Below are positions 1 through 10,963 of a stretch of 64,000 bases of DNA, piece after piece; positions within the stretch are counted from its first letter, which is position 1, and the number at the start of each line of letters is the position of its first letter. Source of the stretch: Prinsepia uniflora (Eukaryota; Streptophyta; Magnoliopsida; Rosales; Rosaceae). The stretch is taken from NCBI GenBank assembly GCA_032719365.1, contig CM064873.1, positions 3,630,501 through 3,694,500 on the forward strand, written 5' to 3'. A program made the translations under genes and the position numbers. The notes under the pieces are model-generated. The model saw only the letters and a list, made by a program, of their open reading frames with translations. It searched no databases and had not been told where the DNA came from.

Positions 1-1
1 C

Positions 2-166
2 GCGTTGAATTGCCTGGAGTCCCTGCGCAACACACATCCAGAGCTCACTGATCGATACAATTCTCTTGCAGATATGTACCAGAAGAACTCTGGCACCAGC
101 TCATTCTTAGGCAACTTGTTGCTCTTGCCGTGTTCCAGGTCTGTTTGCCAAGATGAAATTTTTTGA
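2..166 (+). CDS. Possible 3' exon fragment, product not recognised
   Basis: Codons stay open from base 2 to a TGA at 164-166 (54 residues), entering from outside the window. The composition (mixed charged and hydrophobic, ending in a Cys/Leu-rich tail) looks more protein-like than the AT-rich DNA that follows. I do not recognise a family. A possible splice acceptor (pyrimidines then TTGCAG near 61-71) and a donor-like GT after CCAG near 138 mean that only about 70 bases may be a true exon. It could equally be chance. Low certainty. Confidence 0.2.
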   Translation, partial: ALNCLESLRNTHPELTDRYNSLADMYQKNSGTSSFLGNLLLLPCSRSVCQDEIF

Positions 167-720
167 CACGACTCGATAAATGAATCAAAATCAGCAAGAA
201 ATTTATTCGGTTCAATTTGCAAGATTAAAATTTCAGGTCATTTTTGAGTCAATTCATTATGATACGTTTGATAAACATATGGATTTCGGGTCAAACTATT
301 AACCCGTTTAATGACCTGTTAACTCATTTAATAAATGGGTAGATTTTGAGTCAACTTGTTTACGCGTATAGTGACTTATATATCAACATGTTTAATAAAT
401 ATATCAAATCACTAACACATTATATATCCATTTACCTACCTATGTACTTATGAATTCTTATAGTTTGAACGGGTTAAACATGTTAAATAGGTTAAACAAG
501 TCAGATATCAATTGAGTTTCGAACACAAATTATTTATTAAGTTAGTTACACAGGTTACATAGATTACCTAGTTCATTAACATGTCGGGTTTGAGTTGGAT
601 ATTTTTGACATAATTATTAAACGAGTCGAGTTCAGATTGGGTATATTTGAGCAAAACAGAGTTCATGACACAATACAAATCCGACACGACATGACCCATG
701 ACCAACCCTAAGTTTAAGTT
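167..720. repeat. AT-rich dispersed-repeat-like DNA
   Basis: No gene is visible. The stretch is full of short, related words in both orientations (GACACGAC, AACCCGTTTAATGACC, CATGTCGGGTTTG, GACATGACCCATGACC), an arrangement familiar from non-autonomous plant repeats. I could not define termini or a target-site duplication, so the class is left open. Confidence 0.3.
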
Positions 721-949
721 CGGGTCTTCGTGCCTTCAAGCGAGATTTAGGTTTGAGAAATTTTTAGGTTGCAGTTTGGAGTATGCTTGAGGTTTTCCCC
801 TAAATTAGGACTTTTGCGCAATAATCACGAGAACAAAAGGGGTTTCTATGGGAAAACTAGGTTTCTTCGGTGGGATATAAATCTTTCGAAGTGTATCTTG
901 TAATTCGCTTCCATTTTGGTAATTTGAGTAACTAGAGCTCAAAGAATTG

Positions 950-1210
950 GCATTTCTATAAGAAATTGAGGTTCCACGTTCCACCCCCAAAACCAATTGT
1001 TTTTCCGATACCGGACATTGCCTCACATTCCAATACGTCCCCTCACGTGTGACAGATGTAAGAAATTGAGGTTTCACTCCAAAATCAATTGTTTTTCCGA
1101 TATAGGACATTGTCAACCTTGCTTTGATACCATCTAATAAGTTGAGGTTCCACCTAAACGGTTTGACAATGGGGGGAGTAACCTAAGATTATATAAGACA
1201 CAAATCTAAG
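950..1210 (-). repeat. Remnant of the TRIM-like family found complete at 16227-16547
   Basis: Two copies of a TAAGAAATTGAGGTT...TTTTTCCGATA..GGACATT word pair, then TTGATACCAT followed by a third TAAGTTGAGGTTCCACC copy and ATATAAGACACAAAT. The same words in the same order form the TRIM at 16227-16547. GATACCA next to the terminal word matches a primer-binding site (TGGTATC on the minus strand). This copy is rearranged and has no clear target-site duplication. The 103-codon minus-strand ORF across it is incidental. Confidence 0.5.
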
Positions 1211-2406
1211 TTGTATTTTTTCCCAGACAATTCCTCCCATTTCAACAAGATCCTAGTTTCTAATGACGAGATGAGAGTAAATGGTTGGATGAAATTTTCT
1301 TTTTATGGGTTTTTTATTTCCTTGGAACGCATTGGTATCAAACCAACTATTTGTCTAGACTGTAAATGTTGGTTTGAAGCTATCATAATCAAGCCGTTCA
1401 AGTAGCAGCCTCAATTCATCTAACTTACCTTTTTTTTTGGGTCAAAACAACTTGTCTAGTTTGGTTTTTGAATAAATGGATGTATGTATATAGTGCTGTG
1501 TAATGTAATTTGTTTTTTCGTTCCTGGAGGAGAGGGCAACAAAGGAGAGTACTGGTTTGGGAGTCTGGGGTTTATGCAACTATAGAAAGTTGTTTAAAGT
1601 ATTTTCTATGGCCTATGCAACATCATCTGTCAATCTTTTTCAGCAACGTCGACGTTGTTGAAAAGGATTGACAGATGATGTTGTGCTTGGCAGATTGGAT
1701 TGACTTAGAATTGTATACGTTGTTGAAATGAATTGTATATATTGATGTGGCAAATTATTGATGACTTGGTGATATTGTTGTGCTTGGGTACTTGGTGGTT
1801 TACGTTAGTTACTTGTCATAGATAACTTGCTAATGTAAGGCAGATTGGTTAAGGAAAATAAGTAATTGGCAATTTTACAGTTGCCAGCTAGATTGAGTAC
1901 TTGCTGTTTTAGACATTTTGTTGTTGTTTACAATTTCAATGTTGCTGTTTTAGACGTTATGTTGATCACATCAAGAGAGTGAAGGGTTGTGTTCGGTATG
2001 ATTCAAGTATTTGATTGCCTAAAATTTTGGTTCAAACTGAAATTATATCGAACATAGTTGGTATGATACGATTCGATATCAATTTTATATTATGAAAAAC
2101 CAAACTATACCGAACTAATTAAAATTAAATAGCACGATTCTAATATCATCCTATATTGAATCGTACTTCACCATAAATTAAAGAAAAAACATATTATAAT
2201 TAATGAGGACTAGCTAGACGTTGTGGTTTTGAAATTCCATATATACATATTAATTTCCTTCCACTATCACCAACATTTTTTTTTTGGCTGGCAGTATTTT
2301 CGAATTTTCCCAGATTTAAAGGAGGCATAATTCAAGAATCTTAATTAATTATTGGGGACAGAAATAAAAATTGTGCAGGATTAGACTATTCCCATCAGAG
2401 AATATA
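1211..2406. other. Intergenic, no gene seen
   Basis: AT-rich DNA with no convincing coding sequence. The only notable structure is the palindrome at 1619-1682. A region near 1990-2160 is rich in words such as GGTATGATTC and ATCGAATCGTAC, typical of old repeats. Confidence 0.5.
1619..1682. repeat. 64-bp near-perfect palindrome with no spacer
   Basis: The left arm 1619-1650 and right arm 1651-1682 are inverted copies meeting at CGTC|GACG. Only two positions differ (T/C and G/A), and in RNA both would be G-U pairs, so a transcript would form a continuous 32-bp hairpin. No loop is present, which is unlike a normal miRNA precursor. It may be a deletion product of an inverted-repeat element. Confidence 0.85.
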
Positions 2407-2532
2407 TGTGGGTCATCAATCACTATGCAAACGTAAATCTCCTTCAACACCCAGCTGGCGGCTAATACATGTGGGTCATCAATCACTATGCAAACGTAGA
2501 TCTTCTTCAACACTCAGCTAGCGGCTATTCCA
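2407..2532. repeat. 63-bp direct tandem duplication, two units
   Basis: Units 2407-2469 and 2470-2532 both begin TGTGGGTCATCAATCACTAT and run through TTCAACAC..CAGCT.GCGGCTA, with a handful of substitutions. Non-coding. Confidence 0.85.
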
Positions 2533-3480
2533 GAAGTTGAGGTTGCACTAGAGTCCGGTAAATCTTCAAAATTAATATGTGCTATTTAATATGTAGATAA
2601 TCTTTAAGTCTAACATGTGCTATTTAATATTTGGACAACTCATATTTAATTAATATTATTATACGTGTGTATTTTTATATGTGGTGAATCTTTTAATATG
2701 TGGACAACATATTCTCATATGCACTCTCACATGTGGCGAATCTTTCAAACCTAACACGCTGATATATAACTCGTATTAGGTGACGTGAAGTGCCGCCTAA
2801 CATGTGGATAACTCATATTGAATTCACATGCAGTCTCACACGCTCCCTCATATACGGTGAATTTTCAAACCTAACACGTGGATAACTAATATTAGGTGGC
2901 GTGGACAACTCATATTGGATTCACATTCTAGCTCCCATGTCCTCTCACATGTAGCATAACATGTGGATAACATATTGGACGCACATTCTCACACGCCCCC
3001 TCACACGTGGCTAATCTTCAAACCTAACATGTGGATAACTCATATGAGGTGATGTGAAGTACGTGTAATAGTTAAACATCCACACATGAGATAATCTCCT
3101 TGAATACCATGAGAGAAGTTGAGGTCCACCCTAAAACTAATTAGTATTAGTAAGGAGAGATGTCAAACTCCTTATAAATTATTATAAAGTTGTACAATTT
3201 TTCAATGAGAGACTTTTATATTTTCATATTTTCATACCGGCTACGGTGTCGATCTCTTGCATGCATATATAAATTAATTTGAGCCATACATGGTTCACCA
3301 ATTTTGTCTTAATTACCTGTTAACCGGCTCGTTCGTACCCGGCCAAATGCAGTGCTTTGAAACTAGCTAGCTGCGCGCCTCACTGCTCAGAGTGCCCCAT
3401 GACTAGGAGGAAAGGAAAGTGAAGCCCCTTGCTTAATGTCGATCCTCAATTTCGAAATCAAATTTTAGGTATTTTCCACA
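2533..3480. repeat. Scrambled copies of TRIM-family internal words
   Basis: The phrase 'ctcacatgtgg..aatctt(t)caaacctaacacgtggataactcatatt' recurs about five times between 2690 and 3060. At 3105-3160 the family's ATACCATGAGAGAAGTTGAGGTCC end appears. This matches the internal part of the repeat at 16227-16547 but is amplified and rearranged. From about 3200 to 3480 I see only unremarkable intergenic DNA. Confidence 0.35.
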
Positions 3481-3483
3481 ATA

Positions 3484-3810
3484 CTATATATACATATATT
3501 CTAAATTGTTTTTTGGTAAGCACATTATTATTCTAAATTTATTATGAAGTGACTCGGACTCTTTAGCATCAGTGACAGAAACAGTTTTCTCCACCGTTTT
3601 GATCGAATAATCGGATTTAAAGTCAAAGACTCCCTTTTGGTAAATATCACCAGTAGGGACCTTCGGAATACTCCAGTTTTCTAGATCCTTTTCAACATTA
3701 AGAATTGTGACTTCTTCCACATTCTTAACCCGCATCACTCTATCATTGCTACTAGAACCGCTGCTGCTACCAACAGATCGTTTACTAAAAGTTCTAAAGA
3801 GACTGGCCAT
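3484..3810 (-). pseudogene. Movement-protein N-terminus of the endogenous pararetrovirus (truncated)
   Basis: A minus-strand ORF of 108 codons from an ATG at 3810. After a Ser-rich start it contains the segment FDFKSDYSIKTVEKT near residues 63-77, which resembles the first strands of caulimovirid 30K-type movement proteins, and it would be the start of the viral polyprotein. Reading stops in the TA-rich host junction around 3484-3540, where the word ATTCTAAATT occurs twice (near 3499 and 3532). About two thirds of the domain is missing. It lies downstream, in minus-strand order, of ORF2 fragments and a short leader, as in a circular caulimovirid genome read across its end. Confidence 0.65.
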
Positions 3811-3860
3811 TAGAAGTGAGCTTCTCTACTTGCTCGTCTCTAAGTGAAGTATCGTCAGAC

Positions 3861-4100
3861 TTACCGCTTCTTCCGCCTAAACAACGCCTCAACACGGCTA
3901 CAAACGGCGTACTCTGCCCGCTGGCGATCTCTTCCCCACTCCAGAGAAGATCCTACAGAAAAGACTTGTCCTAACAACACAATATCTAAAAATCGTGGTT
4001 TTAGATAACCACGGATGTGATGAGGAAGATATTTTTCAGCGACTTCGCGGGGAGTGGAGCGAAGGTCATTATCTTCAATGGGGATAATGGGTATCACCAT
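3861..4100 (-). pseudogene. Second, partial ORF2 copy fused to leader-like sequence
   Basis: 79 codons on the minus strand. The first 43 residues repeat the ORF2 stretch that begins MVIPIIPIEDNDL, also seen in the copies at 4144-4665 and 9753-10730. The sequence then diverges at about 3989 into an Arg-rich tail with no match to the other ORF2 copies. It comes from the tandem duplication at 3989-4405. Not a functional gene as it stands. Confidence 0.6.
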
Positions 4101-4405
4101 GTTTTCACGGAAAGGGTTGCTGGTAATAGCCTTTTCCCTTCCTCTAGTATAGGGAAGAGCTGATATTATCGCTTCGATATCGGTGAGTAACTTCCACAGA
4201 TTCGGTTTCTATCAGAAGCCTTTCATACCAAAATCGTGGTTTTAGATAACCACGGATGTGATGAGGAAGATATTTTTCAGCGACTTCGCGGGGAGTGGAG
4301 CGAAGGTCATTATCTTCAATGGGGATAATGGGTATCACCATGTTTTCACGGAAAGGGTTGCTGGTAATAGCCTTTTCCCTTCCTCTAGTATAGGGAAGAG
4401 CTGAT
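3989..4405 (-). repeat. 176-bp direct duplication inside viral ORF2 (offset 241)
   Basis: 3989-4164 and 4230-4405 are nearly identical, each running from AAAATCGTGGTTTTAGATAA to CTAGTATAGGGAAGAGCTGAT. The 65 bases between belong to the first ORF2 copy. The duplication ends ORF2 early and shows a rearrangement during or after integration. Confidence 0.9.
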
Positions 4406-4665
4406 GAAATTGGGGATGGAGTTGAAGAGGATTTGCTAGCAAGGGCTAATGATTTCTTTTGATGAGGATGCATGATGGATGATGGAGAATCAAATCGGGA
4501 AGATTTTGGATTTTCTTGGGTTAGAGGTTTATCTTTTGGATAAAGAACGTAGTAGTCGAATTTACCTGATGGTTCTCCCAGCAGGCCAACTTCAGGATCA
4601 CCGGCGTCAAACCTTGCTTTGAGCTTTTGCTGGGAAGTCTTCTTGCGAACCCTGCAAAAATTCAC
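4144..4665 (-). pseudogene. Pararetroviral ORF2, minus-strand copy, truncated
   Basis: About 173 codons on the minus strand, of the same protein as the plus-strand ORF2 from 9753. It overlaps the end of the RT-RNase H ORF in a different frame, as expected for closely packed viral ORFs, and no good ATG lies at the overlap. The middle is Ser/Pro/Lys-rich (HPHQKKSLALASKSSS near residue 66). The C-terminal half is lost where the sequence jumps back into the duplicated segment. The function of this ORF is unknown in the group. Confidence 0.7.
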
Positions 4666-6287
4666 GAGTTAAGAAGTCAAGTAACGAATTCTGTTCACCT
4701 TTAATATACTCAATATCAAAATCGAAAGCAGATAAAATCCCCTGCCATCTAGCAAAATTTTGTTTAGATGCTAAATTCTTAACATCTTTTAGCAAAATAT
4801 CTTTTGCTGCCTTACAATCTACCCGTATCAGGAATTTTTTGTTAAGAAGATCACTTTCAAATTTAGTGACGGAATGAACTATGGATAATAGTTCCTTCTT
4901 AACAGTTGAATAGTTCCGCTGGGCTGGCTTCCAGATTCCAGAGGTGAAGCGGACGAGAACCTCTTTATCAGAAGTTCGTTGTTTGAGGACACCCCCATAG
5001 CCTTCATCAGAAGCATCAGTCTCCACAATTTTGAAAGCGTTTGGATCGGCCAGCGCGAGGCAAGGAAGCTCCGTAACCTTTCGTTTAAGGAGTCTTACCG
5101 CTTTTGTATGTTCAGCAGTCCAAGGGGATGGATTCTTCTTTAGTCGGTCAAAGAGCAGTTTACTGTCTTTGGCAAGATCTTTATAGAAATCACCAACATA
5201 ATTCAGACTGCCCAAAAACCGCTGCAGTTGCCTTTTTTCAAGGATTTCATCCGGGAATTTGTCCGCAAAAGCGATGGCACGATCTATCGGGAGAATAAGT
5301 CCATGATGGATATTATGTCCCAAGAACCGTATTTTTGTTTGAAAGAGTTTCATCTTTCGTGCTGACACCACTAAGCCTGCAGTCTTAACCACTTTTAAGA
5401 AAATGTTGAGATGCTTAAAATGTTGGTCTAAAGATTGAGAAAAGACCAAAACATCATCAATATAAACAATTGTAAAAGTGGAATAAGGATTGAATATATC
5501 ATTCATAATATGTTGAAATTCAGAAGGAGCATTTTTTAAACCGAAGGGCATAACGTTCCATTCGTAATGGCCGAATGGGACATTGAATGCTGTTTTATAC
5601 CTGTCCTTCTCAGCAATCTGGATCTGCCAGTAGCCTGATTTCATATCAAACTTAGAAAAGATGACAGCTTGATGCAGGCGTTCGAGCAGATTTTTCTTAT
5701 TGGGGATCGGATATCGTATCCATCTAAGGGCCTTATTCAAGGGTTTGTAATTTATCACCAATCGGGGTGCCCCTCGTTCGAGTTCTGGTGCGTTTTCAAC
5801 ATAGAACGCCGAACAGCTCCACGGAGAATAGCTTTTCCTGATCAACTTCTTTTCAAGAAGTTCATTGATTTCGTTCTTACAGATTTCCATCAATCTGCAG
5901 TTCATTTTGATGGGTCTTGCCTTAGTGGGGATATTTCGTTCGTCAAAATCCGGCTCATAAGGAAGCCCAACGATATGCTTTTTTCGATCCCAAAAAGCAT
6001 TAGGCAGTTCAGAACAAACCTGCAACTCAAATTCTTTTTGAACAGTATCAATTTTATCTTTCAGAATTTTAGTTGTTAGTTGTTCTTCAGTTCGTTTAAA
6101 ATGTAATTCTTCTTTCAGAGAACAAAGAAATTTTTCCTTATCAATAATCTTGTTATGGAGGGAATTAACATATTGAACTTGAGGCTGTTTAGAGAATTTG
6201 AACATTACCTTGATTCCTTCTATCTCAGCTTCGATGCCTTGATCAGACACTTTAAAGGGATAAAGCATACTTAAAAAAGGAGTGCCC
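4167..6287. repeat. Left arm of a 2.1-kb inverted repeat
   Basis: The reverse complement of 4167-6287 matches 8079-10202 nearly base for base. Visible differences are a few substitutions and a one-base G-run difference (GGG here, GGGG near 9784). The spacer is 6288-8078. The arms span the end of protease, RT, RNase H and the first part of ORF2. Confidence 0.92.
4607..6287 (-). pseudogene. Pararetroviral polyprotein fragment: protease end, reverse transcriptase, RNase H
   Basis: A minus-strand open frame of about 559 codons. It starts abruptly at the inversion junction (6287/6288) in the last residues of the aspartic protease, then carries a reverse transcriptase with the YIDDVLVF catalytic box and an RNase H with ETDASDEGYGG. 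It is almost identical to the plus-strand polyprotein from 8079 onward: I see five amino-acid differences over about 553 shared codons. This copy keeps GYGG in the RNase H motif where the plus copy has GYEG. It lacks coat protein and most of the protease, so it is a partial duplicate. Confidence 0.88.
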
Positions 6288-6288
6288 A

Positions 6289-9200
6289 GAGGGACGCGTG
6301 ATCATCAGGTCCTTGGCTCCGAGATCTTACGTCCATCCCCACTTTGCCAATACCAAGTCCCTCTGGCGATCTCTTCGAGGATGGTGGGATAACCATCTAA
6401 GTGAAGAAGCCAAGAGAGAGATTCTGTCTGCAACAAAAATCACTGAGGTTAATGGACAATTGACAGCTCATGAGGATGCGGTGAATACCCTAATCTATAC
6501 CATCACCCTCCATTTTTTTGGATCCACAGAATTACAACAAGATAGATCTAAGGAGATATTAATCAATCTAAGATGTCCAACCCTATCCCATTTTAGATGG
6601 TATAAGGATGTTTTTTATGCCAAGGTATTTCTTAGGTCCGATTGTTTTGCTGACTTTTGGAAAGAGAAGTTTCTTTCTGGTCTCCCTCCGTTATTCGCAG
6701 AAAAGGTACGTAGCCGTATCCGAGGAAAATATGGAGGAGTCATACCTTATGATAGGTATACTTATGGAGAACTTACATCTGAAATATGTGCTGAAGGATT
6801 AGCACTCTGTACTGATATGAAATTAAAGAAACAATTAGATAAGCAGAAGATACTGCGTTCTAAAGAATTGGGTGATTTCTGCGAACAATTTGGCTTCGCA
6901 CCTAAAGATCCCTTGACTAGGAGAAAACCTTCCCATAAACGAAAAGTCTCCAAAACATATGCTCGACCTTCAAAACCTTATAGGTATAAAGATCGGCGCA
7001 AACCAAAAGAGTCTTTTCAAGGATCCTCATCAAAACCAAAACATAGGCAATCCAATAAAGGAAATAAACCAGGAACATTGCCTAGAAAAAGAACAATAGT
7101 TTGCTACAAATGTGGAAAAGTTGGACATACCCGACCTGAATGCAAACTACCGGAAAAAATTAATAATCTGAATTTAGATGAAGGCCTAAAACGACAGTTG
7201 TGCCAACTTATGCTCAATTCATCATCAGAATCAGAATCTGACACTAGTGAAACTAGTAATGATGAGGAAGCAGTTCTAGGGGAAATGGATTGGTATACAT
7301 CATCCTCAGCTGAAAGTAATACCGAGGAAGAGCGATCATGCCTCTGTGTCATCACAAAGGAAGAAAGTCTGATTCTAGACTTGATTGATAAAATTGAGAA
7401 TCCTCTTGAAAAAAGAGTTGTTCTTGAGCAATACATCAATATAGCGAAGGAGCAGAAAAAACCCTCTACTTCTACTCTGCAGCAGCCAGTTGAAGCTTAT
7501 AGCTTTAAGACCATTACTGCCCGAATGGCACAAACCACCCAAAGGGAACCCACCGTTGCTGAAATCAAGCAGGAAATTAGGGAAACCAAAAATGAAGTTA
7601 AAGACTTGAAGCAAAGAGTTCAGATCTTAGAACTCTCTCATCCCTCAACCAAAAGCCCTGAACATGAAACTGAAAAGGAGTTTCAATTCATGCTGAGCGA
7701 CTTTGAAGAAGAAAAACAGCCAGAACCCGTTCTTTCTGAAAGCCTACCGGAAGGCAGCATTTCTGCACTGAAATATGTTCATAACATAGACAAGGTAATA
7801 TCCCATAAATGGTATTCCATGATTACCTTTGTGATTAACCAAACTTTCAGGTTCTCGGTTGAAACACTAATAGATTCAGGAGCTGATCTCAACTGCATCA
7901 ATGAAGGAGTAGTGCCTGTAAAATACTTCTCTAAGACGTCGCAGGGATTACGAAGTGCAACAGATCAACCAATGAAGATTCATTATAAGATCTCGGATGC
8001 AGCCATAATCCAAGATGAGGTTTGTTTCCAGACCTCCTTTGTTTTGGTAAAAGGATTAAGCCATGCGGTAATACTGGGCACTCCTTTTTTAAGTATGCTT
8101 TATCCCTTTAAAGTGTCTGATCAAGGCATCGAAGCTGAGATAGAAGGAATCAAGGTAATGTTCAAATTCTCTAAACAGCCTCAAGTTCAATATGTTAATT
8201 CCCTCCATAACAAGATTATTGATAAGGAAAAATTTCGTTGTTCTCTGAAAGAAGAATTACATTTTAAACGAACTGAAGAACAACTAACAACTAAAATTCT
8301 GAAAGATAAAATTGATACTGTTCAAAAAGAATTTGAGTTGCAGGTTTGTTCTGAACTGCCTAATGCTTTTTGGGATCGAAAAAAGCATATCGTTGGGCTT
8401 CCTTATGAGCCGGATTTTGACGAACGAAATATCCCCACTAAGGCAAGACCCATCCAAATGAACTGCAGATTGATGGAAATCTGTAAGAACGAAATCAATG
8501 AACTTCTTGAAAAGAAGTTGATCAGGAAAAGCTATTCTCCGTGGAGCTGTTCGGCGTTCTATGTTGAAAACGCACCAGAACTCGAACGAGGGGCACCCCG
8601 ATTGGTGATAAATTACAAACCCTTGAATAAGGCCCTTAGATGGATACGATATCCGATCCCCAATAAGAAAAATCTGCTCGAACGCCTGCATCAAGCTGTC
8701 ATCTTTTCTAAGTTTGATATGAAATCAGGCTACTGGCAGATCCAGATTGCTGAGAAGGACAGGTATAAAACAGCATTCAATGTCCCATTCGGCCATTACG
8801 AATGGAACGTTATGCCCTTCGGTTTAAAAAATGCTCCTTCTGAATTTCAACATATTATGAATGATATATTCAATCCTTATTCCACTTTTACAATTGTTTA
8901 TATTGATGATGTTTTGGTCTTTTCTCAATCTTTAGACCAACATTTTAAGCATCTCAACATTTTCTTAAAAGTGGTTAAGACTGCAGGCTTAGTGGTGTCA
9001 GCACGAAAGATGAAACTCTTTCAAACAAAAATACGGTTCTTGGGACATAATATCCATCATGGACTTATTCTCCCGATAGATCGTGCCATCGCTTTTGCGG
9101 ACAAATTCCCGGATGAAATCCTTGAAAAAAGGCAACTGCAGCGGTTTTTGGGCAGTCTGAATTATGTTGGTGATTTCTATAAAGATCTTGCCAAAGACAG

Positions 9201-9756
9201 TAAACTGCTCTTTGACCGACTAAAGAAGAATCCATCCCCTTGGACTGCTGAACATACAAAAGCGGTAAGACTCCTTAAACGAAAGGTTACGGAGCTTCCT
9301 TGCCTCGCGCTGGCCGATCCAAACGCTTTCAAAATTGTGGAGACTGATGCTTCTGATGAAGGCTATGAGGGTGTCCTCAAACAACGAACTTCTGATAAAG
9401 AGGTTCTCGTCCGCTTCACCTCTGGAATCTGGAAGCCAGCCCAGCGGAACTATTCAACTGTTAAGAAGGAACTATTATCCATAGTTCATTCCGTCACTAA
9501 ATTTGAAAGTGATCTTCTTAACAAAAAATTCCTGATACGGGTAGATTGTAAGGCAGCAAAAGATATTTTGCTAAAAGATGTTAAGAATTTAGCATCTAAA
9601 CAAATTTTTGCTAGATGGCAGGGGATTTTATCTGCTTTCGATTTTGATATTGAGTATATTAAAGGTGAACAGAATTCGTTACCTGACTTCTTAACTCGTG
9701 AATTTTTGCAGGGTTCGCAAGAAGACTTCCCAGCAAAAGCTCAAAGCAAGGTTTGA
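6289..9756 (+). pseudogene. Pararetroviral polyprotein: coat protein, protease, reverse transcriptase, RNase H (5'-truncated)
   Basis: A plus-strand frame of more than 1,150 codons, open from the inversion junction to TGA at 9754-9756. No real start exists: the frame runs back into the junction, and 6298 is GTG. Domains, numbered from 6298: coat-protein core (residues about 1-200); basic region; zinc finger CYKCGKVGHTRPEC (about 269-282); an acidic Ser-rich stretch; coiled-coil-like Lys/Glu segment (about 420-445); aspartic protease with DSGADLNC (about 526); reverse transcriptase with YIDD (868-871); RNase H with ETDASDEG (about 1014). The domain order is that of caulimovirids. The movement protein that should precede the coat protein is missing. 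The frame is long and uninterrupted, so integration or purging has been recent or lightly mutated. GYEG in place of GYGG in RNase H is a probable lesion. Confidence 0.9.
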
Positions 9757-10202
9757 CGCCGGTGATCCTGAAGTTGGCCTGCTGGGGAGAACCATCAGGT
9801 AAATTCGACTACTACGTTCTTTATCCAAAAGATAAACCTCTAACCCAAGAAAATCCAAAATCTTCCCGATTTGATTCTCCATCATCCATCATGCATCCTC
9901 ATCAAAAGAAATCATTAGCCCTTGCTAGCAAATCCTCTTCAACTCCATCCCCAATTTCATCAGCTCTTCCCTATACTAGAGGAAGGGAAAAGGCTATTAC
10001 CAGCAACCCTTTCCGTGAAAACATGGTGATACCCATTATCCCCATTGAAGATAATGACCTTCGCTCCACTCCCCGCGAAGTCGCTGAAAAATATCTTCCT
10101 CATCACATCCGTGGTTATCTAAAACCACGATTTTGGTATGAACGGCTTCTGATAGAAACCGAATCTGTGGAGGTTACTCACCGATATCGAAGCGATAATA
10201 AT
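8079..10202. repeat. Right arm of the 2.1-kb inverted repeat
   Basis: Inverted partner of 4167-6287. Outward of 10202 the plus copy continues with the rest of ORF2, while the minus copy jumps into the 176-bp duplication. Confidence 0.92.
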
Positions 10203-10730
10203 AATATGATCGCATTCTCCAAACTAGTGATTCTGAAAGTGATCACTATGGCTGAATGGGGAGAAAGCCCCTCTAAATTACACTATTTCAAAAATACTGC
10301 AATGGGACCAAACAGTTATAATTTCTGGGATTACCAGAAGGCCTGGGATCAGGTTCTTTGTTTTCAAAATATCCGGTATTCTCATACCTGGTTTGTACAA
10401 TTAAAATTAGGGACTCTGAAAAAAACCCCTAACTGGTTTCAAGCTTGGTTTCTTGTTTGGGGACCTACTGTTGATTATTTACCTCGGGAGATAGCCCCTT
10501 CCTTTTCTGATATATTTAAAAAGGAAAACAAGGAATATCCTGAAGAAAGGAAATTATTCCTCTGGTTTTTAATCTGTTATGAACTGCCTTGGATTTTAAA
10601 ATGGGACTACAGTTTCATTGAAGATGATGATGATCTATGGTATTTTATTCCTCAACTGGAGCGAAAAATATATGTATGTATATATATATATATATATATA
10701 TATTGTGGTCGACATGATAATATAGACTGA
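9753..10730 (+). pseudogene. Pararetroviral ORF2, plus-strand copy (unknown function)
   Basis: The frame runs to a TGA at 10728-10730 and overlaps the polyprotein end. The first in-frame ATG is near 9889 (MHPHQKKS). Visible parts are a Ser/Pro-rich N-terminal third, the MVIPIIPIEDNDL segment (near residue 91) and a Trp/Tyr-rich C-terminal half (WGESPSKLHYFK, ELPWILKWDYSF). Compared with the minus copy there is an extra G near 9784, which changes the frame upstream of that point. The last ~20 codons are translated TA microsatellite and host DNA, so the viral part ends near 10668. The family is known from related endogenous viruses but has no assigned role. Confidence 0.72.
10669..10703. repeat. 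TA microsatellite at the right viral boundary
   Basis: An almost pure (TA)n run directly after the end of viral ORF2. It mirrors the shorter TA-rich tract at the left boundary (about 3482-3500). Confidence 0.9.
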
Positions 10731-10918
10731 ACTCTCAAACGGTTCTCGATCATTTATACGGCATCGATCTAGAAAGTGTGTGTTAAGTACATAATTAATG
10801 TTTATGTGGAAGTCTGAAGAAGATTGAAGATGTCGGATGACTGATTTATATCGATGGAGTCACGAAGAAGGATATGCAGATCGATTGATTCACACAAAGG
10901 TTAGTCGTATGAAGCCAC

Positions 10919-10963
<45 letters not shown>

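Larger units (their letters stand above)
3500..10668. mobile_element. Endogenous pararetrovirus (Caulimoviridae, florendovirus-like), inverted and partly duplicated
   Basis: About 7.2 kb of caulimovirid sequence, arranged as a minus-strand segment (end of protease, RT-RNase H, ORF2, start of movement protein) joined head-to-head near 6288 to a plus-strand segment (coat protein, protease, RT-RNase H, ORF2). Both outer ends lie in TA-rich tracts (about 3482-3500 and 10669-10703), as described for florendovirus integrations. The single large polyprotein followed by an ORF2 of unknown role fits that genus, but the assignment is by gene order and general resemblance only. Most of the movement protein, and any recognisable tRNA-Met primer site, are absent. 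The locus is rearranged and incomplete, so it is a fossil rather than a viral genome. Confidence 0.88.

Noticed and set aside
1619..1682. miRNA precursor
   Set aside because: There is no loop and no arm asymmetry; recorded as a palindrome instead.
5104..6079. Plus-strand ORFs of 64 and 136 codons
   Set aside because: Antisense shadows of the minus-strand RT-RNase H frame; the mirror shadows appear at 8284-8694 and 9065-9259.
3500..10668. Intact, potentially active integrated virus
   Set aside because: Most of the movement protein is missing, the locus is inverted with internal duplication, and no primer site was found; only a fossil is supported.
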